Assembly: GCA_919902775.1 (NCBI GenBank)
Contig: CAKKRJ010000004.1
Coordinates: forward strand, 248,001-312,000
Length of the DNA stretch: 64,000 nucleotides
Direction: 5' to 3'
Source: Burkholderiaceae bacterium
Lineage (GTDB): Bacteria; Pseudomonadota; Gammaproteobacteria; Burkholderiales; Burkholderiaceae_C
Below the pieces are notes generated by a model. The model had not been told where the DNA came from, ran no database searches, and saw only the letters and a list, made by a program, of their open reading frames with translations. The position numbers and the translations under genes were made by a program. Shown here one piece after another: positions 57,901 to 64,000 of the stretch; position 1 is the stretch's first letter, and every line of letters starts with the position of its first letter.

Positions 57901-58786
57901 TGCAGCCAACACATCAGACTCCAACAGCAGCGTGAGAGACAACGTGCTGGGTTTCGATGCAGCAAACGACGTGATCTCTGTCGTGGCGACTGGCGTGACC
58001 AATTTTGATGCTGCAACGAACGTTCATGTGGACACGGAAGTTATCAGCTCCGTGACGCGTTACATCGGGCAACTCAATTTCAACGACGCTGATTACACCG
58101 ACAACTGCGATCTTGAAATTGACTTTGGCAGTGTGGCTCTGACGCTGTCGGCTTTTCAAGGCAGCTTGCAATACAACCTGACGGGCACCAGCGCCGCCAA
58201 CACCTTGACAGGTGGCAGCCTTGCCGACCTGATCAATGGTGGCGATGGCAATGACACCTTGTCAGGCGGTGCTGGGGCAGACATTTTGACCGGCGGTGCA
58301 GGCAACGACACCTTTGTGGTGGGCTCGGGCGACTCCAAGCCTGTCATCACCACCGTTTCCGGCTCCAACATCGTCAATGGTTATGACACCATCAACGACT
58401 TCAAGTTAACGGACGGTTCCACCCTGTTTGACTTGCTGGACCTGAGCGGCACACCCACCATTGCTGCCAACACCAGCGCGCAAAACGGCACTGACTACGG
58501 CAGCATCATCAAGTCGCATGCCATAGCCAACGGCTTGGTCACGTTCGACGATGCAGACGGCTTCACACAGGCCTTGAATGGCTCGGCGTTTTCATTGGCC
58601 GATGCCTTAGGCTATTTGCAAGCCAACCTGTCAGCCGGTCAAGCCGTGGTTTTCAATCAAGGTTTGGACGCCTACATGTTCCAAGAAAACGGAGCCAACG
58701 ATGTCTTGGTCCAACTCTCCAGCAACACTGTCGCCGGCTTGAGCGATCAAAACCATTTATTTGCAAACTACGTGATATTTGCCTGA
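51965..58786 (+). CDS. Giant RTX-type secreted or surface protein with a repeated WDW/VDLR/NNG module
   Basis: 2273 residues with no Sec signal peptide. Map: basic/charged N-terminus (1-85); Ala/Gly-rich hydrophobic stretch ending in a Gly run and Pro-rich linker (about 88-215); RTX nonapeptides (LLDGGAGDDIIYGAGGADTL near 295-325, and 389-440). About seven diverged modules of 100-130 residues follow (about 477-1270), each with an IWGWDD-like start, VIGxLxGxTxW, NDTVDLRxxVxNNG, and GSSGxD with Tyr. A hydrophobic hairpin is at about 1374-1413, Ig-like repeats at about 1728-1905, two more RTX blocks near 1918-1968 and 2073-2123, and a C-terminus like type I secretion substrates (DAYMFQENGANDVLVQL, end YVIFA). 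Calcium binding and type I export are inferred; no exporter is in the window. It is the first gene of a probable three-gene operon. Confidence 0.88.
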   Translation: MPKSSKSQKTSTVERIQITNEQMVLKAMPPDVATILAGAAAQDIQQKSIFDFAEDLTRRKRKFPAKQLSDMEDTAVDAISTEDIQVAQLETAVTGAVTEAGASVAGSAGAATSTAGYAAAGVSGAAGGAATVTQALAASSASVATATSLSTAASLGGVSSLAGVGGAVALGAAASGGGGDGGGNPDPAPAPLPPANPFPSSDPAPDDETLTPPADDSTTVAVHRLSVDGTSLPTAILNKSLVIDLGASYGALQNTLYLTTQTNSVVSTQVLSYRDIHNVTGTAVNDQITGHTGGNLLDGGAGDDIIYGAGGADTLRGGSGQDWLLFNPLTRGGGAGPYDDGVTVALNGLSSSGFTGLYRSTSQTGGQDAEASGFEHVAGSAGADSIVGTTGNNILAGFAGDDRLEGLAGDDQLFGGAAGNQGNQLIGGEGKDLFWAGYDINPVSRAINITGTTATASAPDAFNTQTNATGLSTAINHSVVRDWDTSADGLRVASGSVAIVGGLYATSGWTGNETVDLRTHNSNLGVINLGIVKVAAGAGSNSIYTSSGTEQIWTGYQFVEVSGVIDGVSAPSASGAGSDIIWGWDDQSSLRDQLNVAAGSTTVIGLLLGTTNWSANDTVDLRQQVSNNGTIVVSQGVGNNLFYGSAGVDKHYGSAGAGKFNQVWGGAGADEFDVGTDRSADGSTTAANSKDLIWDFATTEVLRVSANGVAVLAGLESLNWADSNVLNLAGNNITNSGTIVIALGAGNDTIIGSSGSDHIYGGTSNASGNRLTGGDGNDHFYVGFNYSPLAGAVNEANGRSELGPNDTAIDLLLDWQDADNLTVGTRGRAVFGALYGITGWNANNSINVSTAVNAGVIDIAAGAGTNQITTSTGVDTFHVGEQFDGSTTLSAASAAAIDVIWGWDDRTATRDNLYIAAGHTAVIGALMGQTNWSNRGTWVAATGWSGNDTVDMRQQVSNNGLIQIAAGAGANTLYGSSGSDSFFVGYTHTAAGSTVASAAAIDMVYGWDAQAWSDLPLTGNWFSGANWNGSAAADTTYDRLTVAAGSTARIGSLQGDSATDAQRWDGVEIVDLRSNVTNLNMVASDGGAIEIWTGTGNDYILGSSGRDLIYGGPGLDNLWGGAGNDVFYAGYSPSWAPFGSDAAEPRIWDWQNGSSSANPGDGLRISSNSFVIMQGLWGMDPTNTNRWSGNDTVDLRWDVLNNGKIILESSTGDDVIYGSAGVDYINPGAGLNTLDLGNDGADRVYLDSYQTRTQINGFTGNDKIYLDTRLLDSFILAKGIHTPTTYAIAASTTDNATGISSGQTIDYGNFITSQQTYKATFNATLRGYNEDPKDPDFNPYGGAGNSPIFDFGWTSNGAWNNEAYQSAHNPSSKGAVIGAGAASILIGSSLAGIPFVGPILAIPFWVNGGLMLNDGINNVRPYLNPVYSGAVLDSGASVLSNALNPSSAVNTWNNLSFLSFYNVANSNGFTQSLEIASQQPGYTAIPAGVGVGGATFPYTYYQAPALTGVASYLAVYNGTETFIYLVASRDGLIQNNETILIAQINGQVTADQLVMYNGGTDTEYLRYFNNTITAPVFPPNPTVNMGSISAAAAEDVVFKVSYKPVGFTKTEGGASTVESNVVTFAALSKGDQISLGGLTFTASRNLSAAETAQAFSGLVASATTGAGDGTYSGELSAWSSASAVSNAVVFTSTTTSGDLNVADLSTNANTVVTYLSKTAYDALASSTAASSVSLNGVHTDSANINLSIALDKPLTSEDTVKVLVDGVVNGTYTQGNGFSVGATSLAVVVSGLSGDGEKAITIVVSNAEFEAQWSGTVVLDTTAPVANDVVVTDTASSLYVTSTEAGTAFLVPSSGTTLSTALTDANNKQGAFTLEAQSNVTDYTIRVTDVLGHATNLSKHVVVGTNNSDTFSAAAAGAIYGLNGNDTLTASNAGNALYGGEGNDTLVSGSGDDNITGGAGADAITLTSGSDTLIYAADIAANTSDSNSSVRDNVLGFDAANDVISVVATGVTNFDAATNVHVDTEVISSVTRYIGQLNFNDADYTDNCDLEIDFGSVALTLSAFQGSLQYNLTGTSAANTLTGGSLADLINGGDGNDTLSGGAGADILTGGAGNDTFVVGSGDSKPVITTVSGSNIVNGYDTINDFKLTDGSTLFDLLDLSGTPTIAANTSAQNGTDYGSIIKSHAIANGLVTFDDADGFTQALNGSAFSLADALGYLQANLSAGQAVVFNQGLDAYMFQENGANDVLVQLSSNTVAGLSDQNHLFANYVIFA

Positions 58787-58789
58787 GAT

Positions 58790-59380
58790 ATGCCACGCTC
58801 CACACCACACCCCCTGCACGCGGCCCGTCCAAACCACGCACTCAAGCGTCTTGGGCTTGGATTGACAATGGCCACACTGCTGTCCGCCTGTTCCACAGGT
58901 GTTCTGATCGGTGAAAAACCCACAGAACCCCCACCCCAAGTGGTGTTCTTGGGTGCCGTCAATGCACAAGGCGTGGAATACCTGACCTGGGACAGACCTT
59001 GGGCCTTTGGAAAAGTGCCCGAAGAACTCAAGGCCTCCGGCGATATCTCTTGCATGAAAACCAGCATCAACATGCGCGCCACGGGCTACCACCCTCGCGC
59101 TTTGGACCGCCAAGGCAAGCCAACACCCGGGGGCGGGTATTTCTGTCAGGTCGGTGTCTTTGACAAACTGGCAGCGGCACCCCAGCTGGTGGAGCGCAAC
59201 GGCCAACTTGGCTGGGATCGCCCTTCTGCCTTTGGCGCCATCCCCGAATCCAAACTGCCACAAGCCCAGGTGGCTTGTCAGCAGCAAAATCCCAAAACCC
59301 GGCCACTGGGCTACCACCCAGGTGCCTTGGATGCCACGGGCAAACCCATGCCATCAGGCGCCTATCTGTGCGCTGAATAA
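58790..59380 (+). CDS. Lipoprotein with two copies of an unrecognised Cys-containing domain
   Basis: 196 residues. A long N-terminus leads to a lipobox, LLSAC, with Cys34 (TMATLLSACSTG). The mature part is two copies of a domain of about 65 residues (about 50-117 and 130-196). Both share WDRPxAFGxxPE, a Cys, GYHPxALD, GKPxPxGxYxC. The two Cys per copy could form a disulfide. I do not recognise the domain. It starts three bases after the stop of the giant gene and 47 bp before the autotransporter, so it is probably their partner, perhaps an outer-membrane anchor or chaperone. Confidence 0.8.
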   Translation: MPRSTPHPLHAARPNHALKRLGLGLTMATLLSACSTGVLIGEKPTEPPPQVVFLGAVNAQGVEYLTWDRPWAFGKVPEELKASGDISCMKTSINMRATGYHPRALDRQGKPTPGGGYFCQVGVFDKLAAAPQLVERNGQLGWDRPSAFGAIPESKLPQAQVACQQQNPKTRPLGYHPGALDATGKPMPSGAYLCAE

Positions 59381-59427
59381 ATCAAGTTTTATTTTTAAAT
59401 TCACACATTCCTGCAAAGAGGCAACAC

Positions 59428-62400
59428 ATGATCAGAAAAGAAACAGGTTTCCGCATCACCAAAATTGGCAAGACCGCGGTATCAGTGGCCATTGGCGGCT
59501 TGATGGCAGCGGCTTCGCCGCTGGTGTTTGCCGCGGATTACAACATCTCCAGCAGTTCAACCGTGGCTGTCGCAGCCGACACGAACTCTCTGCGTCTTTA
59601 TTACTACAACACCCCCGACAATCCTGCCATTTCACTGAACTTGAATGCAGGCGTTTCCATTCTGGGTCAAACAACCATTGGCACAACACCGTGGTCCATC
59701 TTCACCTACAAAGACAGAACAACGCAATGGCTGTCGTTGAGTAACACCAGTCTGACATTGAACGGCAACAACCAAATCACGGGTGTTGTAGGCCGTGGTT
59801 ACGATTGGAATATTGACAACAACAGTTTGATCTCTGAGGCGATCAACCCTTTGCTCAACATCAACATCTTGAACTCTGGGAACATCTTCAACAACCAGAT
59901 TTATGCCAGCAACGTCAATTTAAACTCTGGCTCAACCGTCCAGTTTTTGGGACATTTGGGAGACAGCGCTCATGCAACGACGCTGAACTATTTAGGCAGC
60001 AATTCCACCGTCACTTTGGGCACTGGCGTGACCTTGTCCGGTAACGTAACCAATACTGCCATCAGCAACAGCACCCTGATTTTCAACGGCTCCGGCACCA
60101 TCACCGGCAGCGTGGGCAGTTCAAGTACCGCCATCGGCACAGTGCAAGTCAACGGCAACAATGCCTTGGTCCGCATCAATGGGGCGCTGTCCACCGACCG
60201 GTTGGATTACCAAGCCGCTTCCGTAGTCGCTGTCAGCAGCCACCTGTACCTCAATACCAACACGGCCAGCAATGCCTACAACGCGGCCAACTTCAACAAC
60301 ACCTCGGGGGTGTTGCAGGTCGGTGGCAATGTGGTTGGTTTGTCAGGCAAAGCCGCAGTCACCACCACATTGGCCAACACGGGTACGCTGACCATGGTTT
60401 CGGGCACGCAATCGATCACCGGTGACATCGGCACCAGCGCCTTGTCCATCGGTACATTGAACATCGGTGGCGCCAACAGTGGGACCGGCATTGACACCAG
60501 CAGCGATGTTGCCTCCACCACCACAGCCAACGGCCACATCTTTGCCCAGACCATCCGCTTGAACAATGCCACCAGCACCAGTTCCGAGCTGATCATGGCT
60601 GCTGACAAGAACATCACAGGTGCCGTCAAGACGGAAACCAATGACATGGGCAAACTGACTCTGGCAGGTGGCACGCAAACGGTCACAGGGACCGTGGGTG
60701 AATTGAACGCGCGCCTGGCCCAGGTGACCTCTGGTGCAAACGCTGCAAACTCTACATTCACAGGCGTGGTTTACGCGCAGAACGTTGCCAACTCCGGCAC
60801 CGGCACCAGCACCTTCAACGCCGACGTCAATGCCACCAACATCAACGTGGCTGCAGGCACATCCAATTTTGCGAGCAACGTCAGTGCCGCTACCACCACC
60901 ATCGGTGCTGGCACGGGCAACTTCAACACCGCAGGCGGGATCACCACCAGCAATGTGGTGTTCAGTGGTAACGGCAAGGCCAACTTGAACCAAGGCTTGA
61001 CCGGTGCCATCGATTTTGACGGTCAATCGGCCACAGTGAACCTCTCAGATGCAAAAACCATTTCGGGGGCAGTCACTGGCGATGCTTCAGCACCAAGCAC
61101 CATTGCCGGAACACTCAATGCACTGGGCGGCGGCACATTGGGCGGTGCAGTGGGCAAGCTCTCTGCGTTGAACGTCAACCGCGTCACGGATTCCGCCACG
61201 ACAGACACGACCGGCACCAGCGCCAAAACCTTGACGGCCAACGGCTCTGTGGATGCGGCCAGCATCCACCTGTTCAACGACGCCACACTGCAAATGGCCA
61301 ACGGTGCCAACTTGACAGGTGCGGTGACCACCACCACCCACAACACTGGCAACTTGACGATGGATGGCAACAGCACCGTGACAGGCGCTGTGGGGCAAGC
61401 GGGCACGGCCTTGAAACAAATCAATGCAGGCGTTACAAGCCGCACCGTCAGCTTCAACAACGGTGTGGTTTATGCCACCACCTTGAATTACACCGGCAAC
61501 GGCACTGTGGAGATGAACGGTGCTTCTCCAACCCCCTCCGCGCCCTCATACGGCTTCATCGGTAACGTGGACTTTGGCACCAATGGCAGCGGCTCTGGCA
61601 CGTTCACATTGGGTGACAACGTGAACCTGGTCACACAAAACGCCACGAGCCCTACAGCGGACACCCAAACTTCTTTCCAAGACGCGAACGCGGCCACTTT
61701 GCGGTTTGCAGGCACCAGCACGGTGACCGGCGATTTGGGCTCGGCATCCAACACCAACAACCAAAACTTCCAAAGCGTCTATGCAGGTGCCGCGGGTGAA
61801 ACTGTCACCTTCAACGGCAAAGTCTATGTGGCCTCCACCACCCTGCATGCTGGAGCCGGAACCGTCAATTTGAACGACGACTTGTACGGCCCTTTGGTCT
61901 ATGACGCAGATGGCACTGTCAATGTGGCCAATGGCAAAACCATCAACCCATCGGTTGACTCATCTGCTGCCGGTTATGTTCAAACCGCCACCACCAACAC
62001 GGGCACCTTGAACTTCCTGGGTGCAACCGACACCCGAGTCGACATGGGCACAAGCTCAGCGCTGCTCAAAGCGGTCAACTTCAACAGCGCCAACACTGGC
62101 GTAACGGTGAACATCGGGAACCATGTTTACGCCACCACCACCACAGTGGGCAACGGCGCCAACACCACCACGGCCAACATCACCGCGACGGGCAAGTTCT
62201 TGGGCAACAACCTCACCTTGACCAGCGGCACCACACTCAACACCGCAGGTACCGTGATCAGCAGCAATGAAATTTCGCCTGTTGACTTTGCGCATACCAA
62301 ATTGGTTGACGGCAGCTTGGCCAATACAGCACCCATCACCAAATCCACCACGGGCACAGGTGTGATCACCGTCAACGATGGCGCCACACTGAATTTCGCC

Positions 62401-63876
62401 GTAAGCACAAGCCCATGGGCAGCCAATGCGGGCGGCAGCATCAACACGGCGGCTTCCAGCAGCTTCACCGGTGGTTCAGGCTCAACCTTGGTGTTCAACT
62501 CGGCTGGCACAGGCTCCAAAGTCAATGTGAGTTTGTTGGGCAGCCTCAAGAACGGCCAAACTTATTCATTGATCGATGTGAACGCAGCAGGTGGCAACAC
62601 AGCCATCCCAGCCACCCTGAACGACAACAGCTTTGTCATCAACACAGCACTGTCTCGCACCGGTGGCGATCTGGTACTGACAGCTGCCCGCGCCAACAAC
62701 GAATACATCGCCAAGTCTGGCACCGCGGGTGACATCTCCAACGCAGCCGCATTGCGTTTGGGCACTCTGGCCGCCAATGGCACCGCCTACACCGAAGATG
62801 TCCAAACCGTGCTGAACAAGTTGGACATCGACCAATGGGGCTTTGGCAACAACGCCAGCAATTTGGCCACACAGGCCAAGCGCCTGGCCCCCATCGCCAA
62901 CAACTCGCTGAATTTGGGTGCACTCCAATCGAGCACCATTGTTGGGGACAGCTTGGGCATGCGCATGCACCAACTGCGCATTCCTGAGACAGCCAAAGCT
63001 TATGACGCCAAAGGCGCTTGGGTCCGCACCCTCAACGGACAATCCACACAAAAAGCAGCCGCAGGCTTCGACGGCTACAAGTCTGCTGTGACTGGTTTGG
63101 CTCTGGGCATCGATGCTTACCCCAACCGCGACTCTTTGGTCGGCGCAGCATTCACTTACAGCACCAACAAAGTCAGTCAGCAAGACTTCCGTTTGGGTGA
63201 CGAGGCCGCCATTCAAGGCTCACACTTCTCCCTTTATGGCGCCTACAACCTGACGCCCGAGTTGTTTGCCGATGCCACCGCCACAGGCAGCTGGTTCAAC
63301 ACCAATGGCAACCGCAGCACCGTAGTGGGTCGCAATGCCAAATTTGACTTCGACAGCAAGGCGGCCAGTGGCAAAGTCAACGTCGGCTACCGTTTCAAAC
63401 TGGGTGATTCGGCCTCTTACCTGACGCCGTTGATGAGCTATCAGCACACACTGATGAGCCAACCTGGCTACACCGAAACAGAAGCGGGCGACATCGGTCT
63501 AACGGTCTCTGGTCAAAAGCGCGTGACCCACAAGCAAGCGGCCATTGGTCTTCGCTTTGAAGCCACTTACCTGGCCGCAGGCATGGTGGTGAAACCCGAC
63601 TTGTCCATCATGAGCACCAAAACCGGTGGCGACTACGCTCGGACCAGGACGGCTCAATTTGTGGGCGATTTGACCAACACCACCTTCGGCACCTCTACAT
63701 ACCGCGACAGCAAGGGCACCGGCGTGAAATTGTCCTTGGGCCTGGGCTTGTTGATGAACAAAACCACCTCCATGTCGGTGCGCTATGACATGACCCAAAG
63801 CGGTTCTGCTGCCGCCGGAGAAGGCCATGGCCTGAGCTCCAATGCGCTGGACTTGGCTGTTCGCTGGAACTTCTGA
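59428..63876 (+). CDS. Autotransporter (type Va) with beta-strand repeat passenger
   Basis: 1482 residues. The start follows AAGAGG. It has an extended signal peptide (about 1-36, basic start, GGLMAAASPLVFA). The passenger (about 37-1190) is Thr/Asn/Ser/Gly-rich and has repeated units of 60-80 residues with the form TxTVTGxVG ... VNxG ... VYATTL, which should fold as a beta-helix. The C-terminal barrel (about 1193-1482) begins KGAWVRTLNGQ, contains LALGIDAYPNRDSLVGAAF, and ends in Phe (DLAVRWNF). The layout is similar to rickettsial OmpB/Sca proteins. It is probably an adhesin or surface coat protein. Confidence 0.9.
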   Translation: MIRKETGFRITKIGKTAVSVAIGGLMAAASPLVFAADYNISSSSTVAVAADTNSLRLYYYNTPDNPAISLNLNAGVSILGQTTIGTTPWSIFTYKDRTTQWLSLSNTSLTLNGNNQITGVVGRGYDWNIDNNSLISEAINPLLNINILNSGNIFNNQIYASNVNLNSGSTVQFLGHLGDSAHATTLNYLGSNSTVTLGTGVTLSGNVTNTAISNSTLIFNGSGTITGSVGSSSTAIGTVQVNGNNALVRINGALSTDRLDYQAASVVAVSSHLYLNTNTASNAYNAANFNNTSGVLQVGGNVVGLSGKAAVTTTLANTGTLTMVSGTQSITGDIGTSALSIGTLNIGGANSGTGIDTSSDVASTTTANGHIFAQTIRLNNATSTSSELIMAADKNITGAVKTETNDMGKLTLAGGTQTVTGTVGELNARLAQVTSGANAANSTFTGVVYAQNVANSGTGTSTFNADVNATNINVAAGTSNFASNVSAATTTIGAGTGNFNTAGGITTSNVVFSGNGKANLNQGLTGAIDFDGQSATVNLSDAKTISGAVTGDASAPSTIAGTLNALGGGTLGGAVGKLSALNVNRVTDSATTDTTGTSAKTLTANGSVDAASIHLFNDATLQMANGANLTGAVTTTTHNTGNLTMDGNSTVTGAVGQAGTALKQINAGVTSRTVSFNNGVVYATTLNYTGNGTVEMNGASPTPSAPSYGFIGNVDFGTNGSGSGTFTLGDNVNLVTQNATSPTADTQTSFQDANAATLRFAGTSTVTGDLGSASNTNNQNFQSVYAGAAGETVTFNGKVYVASTTLHAGAGTVNLNDDLYGPLVYDADGTVNVANGKTINPSVDSSAAGYVQTATTNTGTLNFLGATDTRVDMGTSSALLKAVNFNSANTGVTVNIGNHVYATTTTVGNGANTTTANITATGKFLGNNLTLTSGTTLNTAGTVISSNEISPVDFAHTKLVDGSLANTAPITKSTTGTGVITVNDGATLNFAVSTSPWAANAGGSINTAASSSFTGGSGSTLVFNSAGTGSKVNVSLLGSLKNGQTYSLIDVNAAGGNTAIPATLNDNSFVINTALSRTGGDLVLTAARANNEYIAKSGTAGDISNAAALRLGTLAANGTAYTEDVQTVLNKLDIDQWGFGNNASNLATQAKRLAPIANNSLNLGALQSSTIVGDSLGMRMHQLRIPETAKAYDAKGAWVRTLNGQSTQKAAAGFDGYKSAVTGLALGIDAYPNRDSLVGAAFTYSTNKVSQQDFRLGDEAAIQGSHFSLYGAYNLTPELFADATATGSWFNTNGNRSTVVGRNAKFDFDSKAASGKVNVGYRFKLGDSASYLTPLMSYQHTLMSQPGYTETEAGDIGLTVSGQKRVTHKQAAIGLRFEATYLAAGMVVKPDLSIMSTKTGGDYARTRTAQFVGDLTNTTFGTSTYRDSKGTGVKLSLGLGLLMNKTTSMSVRYDMTQSGSAAAGEGHGLSSNALDLAVRWNF

Positions 63877-63903
63877 CGACACGCGCTCAGACGCTGGACC
63901 ACC

Positions 63904-63935
63904 AAACGCTCGGCTTGCGCCGGGCGTTTTCTTTG
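63904..63935 (+). terminator. Terminator after the autotransporter gene
   Basis: AAACGCTCGG and CCGGGCGTTT pair (one wobble) around CTTGCG and are followed by TCTTT. It begins 27 bp after the stop and would close the three-gene operon. Confidence 0.8.
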
Positions 63936-63950
63936 ATATGTCCCACTGCC

Positions 63951-64000
63951 ATGAATGCCCACCAACGCCCCATGACTACAATCCAACGCCTCTGCTTGAT
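63951..64000 (+). CDS. Possible start of the next gene, cut by the window edge
   Basis: An open frame from ATG 63951 (or ATG 63972 in the same frame) runs to the window end. Only about 16 codons are visible, so there is no basis for a product. The terminator just upstream makes a new transcription unit plausible. Confidence 0.25.
   Translation, partial: MNAHQRPMTTIQRLCL

Noticed and set aside
52800-58400. CRISPR-like or satellite repeats in the giant gene
   Set aside because: The repeats are protein-level RTX and module repeats with diverged DNA, not uniform direct repeats with spacers.

Overview
The window is 64 kb of GC-rich bacterial chromosome. Gene content and order point to a betaproteobacterium of the Burkholderiales, most likely a Comamonadaceae member of the Limnohabitans/Rhodoferax type. 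The supports are the mucD-(hyp)-fabF-acpP-fabG-fabD-fabH-plsX-rpmF-yceD cluster, the maf/rsmI-like/sppA/Rieske/gph/rluC/rne neighbourhood, a hemCDXY operon divergent from ppc, Bug-type TctC proteins, and the rubrerythrin/Fe-S oxidoreductase/DUF3501 trio. The taxonomic call is an inference; no rRNA is present.

Layout. 1-8.0 kb (minus strand): a periplasmic MucD/DegP protease cut by the window edge, a small membrane protein, then the fatty-acid initiation and elongation operon plus plsX, rpmF and yceD. 8.1-16.2 kb: maf(yceF) and an RsmI-like methylase on plus; sppA, a Rieske protein, a gph-like phosphatase and rluC on minus; RNase E on plus after a long leader. 16.5-25 kb: hemY-hemX-hemD-hemC (minus), ppc and argH (plus). 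25-38.6 kb: mostly monocistronic metabolic, repair and accessory genes (LCM-type methyltransferase, hemerythrin, lldD-like, dinB, GST, crotonase, orphan Phd antitoxin, HDAC-type amidohydrolase, Fic protein, queF, yaaA, truC, OYE, Bug protein). 38.6-48.1 kb: DUF3501/Fe-S oxidoreductase/rubrerythrin operon, valS, galU, tusA-nudix, cysM and a small outer-membrane barrel. 48.2-51 kb: an RNB exoribonuclease, a BON lipoprotein, a DUF883 protein and tRNA-Leu(CAA).

51-64 kb is the accessory part. After the tRNA-Leu terminator there is a decayed IS5-family transposase, a GAGTTC hexanucleotide repeat, an AT-rich leader, and then three closely packed plus-strand genes. These encode a 2273-residue RTX-type surface or secreted protein with about seven diverged copies of a 100-130 residue module, a lipoprotein built from two copies of an unrecognised Cys-containing domain, and a 1482-residue autotransporter. 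This locus is the best candidate for an undescribed cell-surface system. No type I secretion exporter is visible in the window.

Other points that stand out are a perfect 19-bp inverted repeat inside an extra in-frame low-complexity segment of valS, a similarly built palindromic element between galU and tusA, the absence of rpoE-rseAB between fabF and mucD, a Fic protein with Gln in place of the catalytic His, and an orphan Phd antitoxin.
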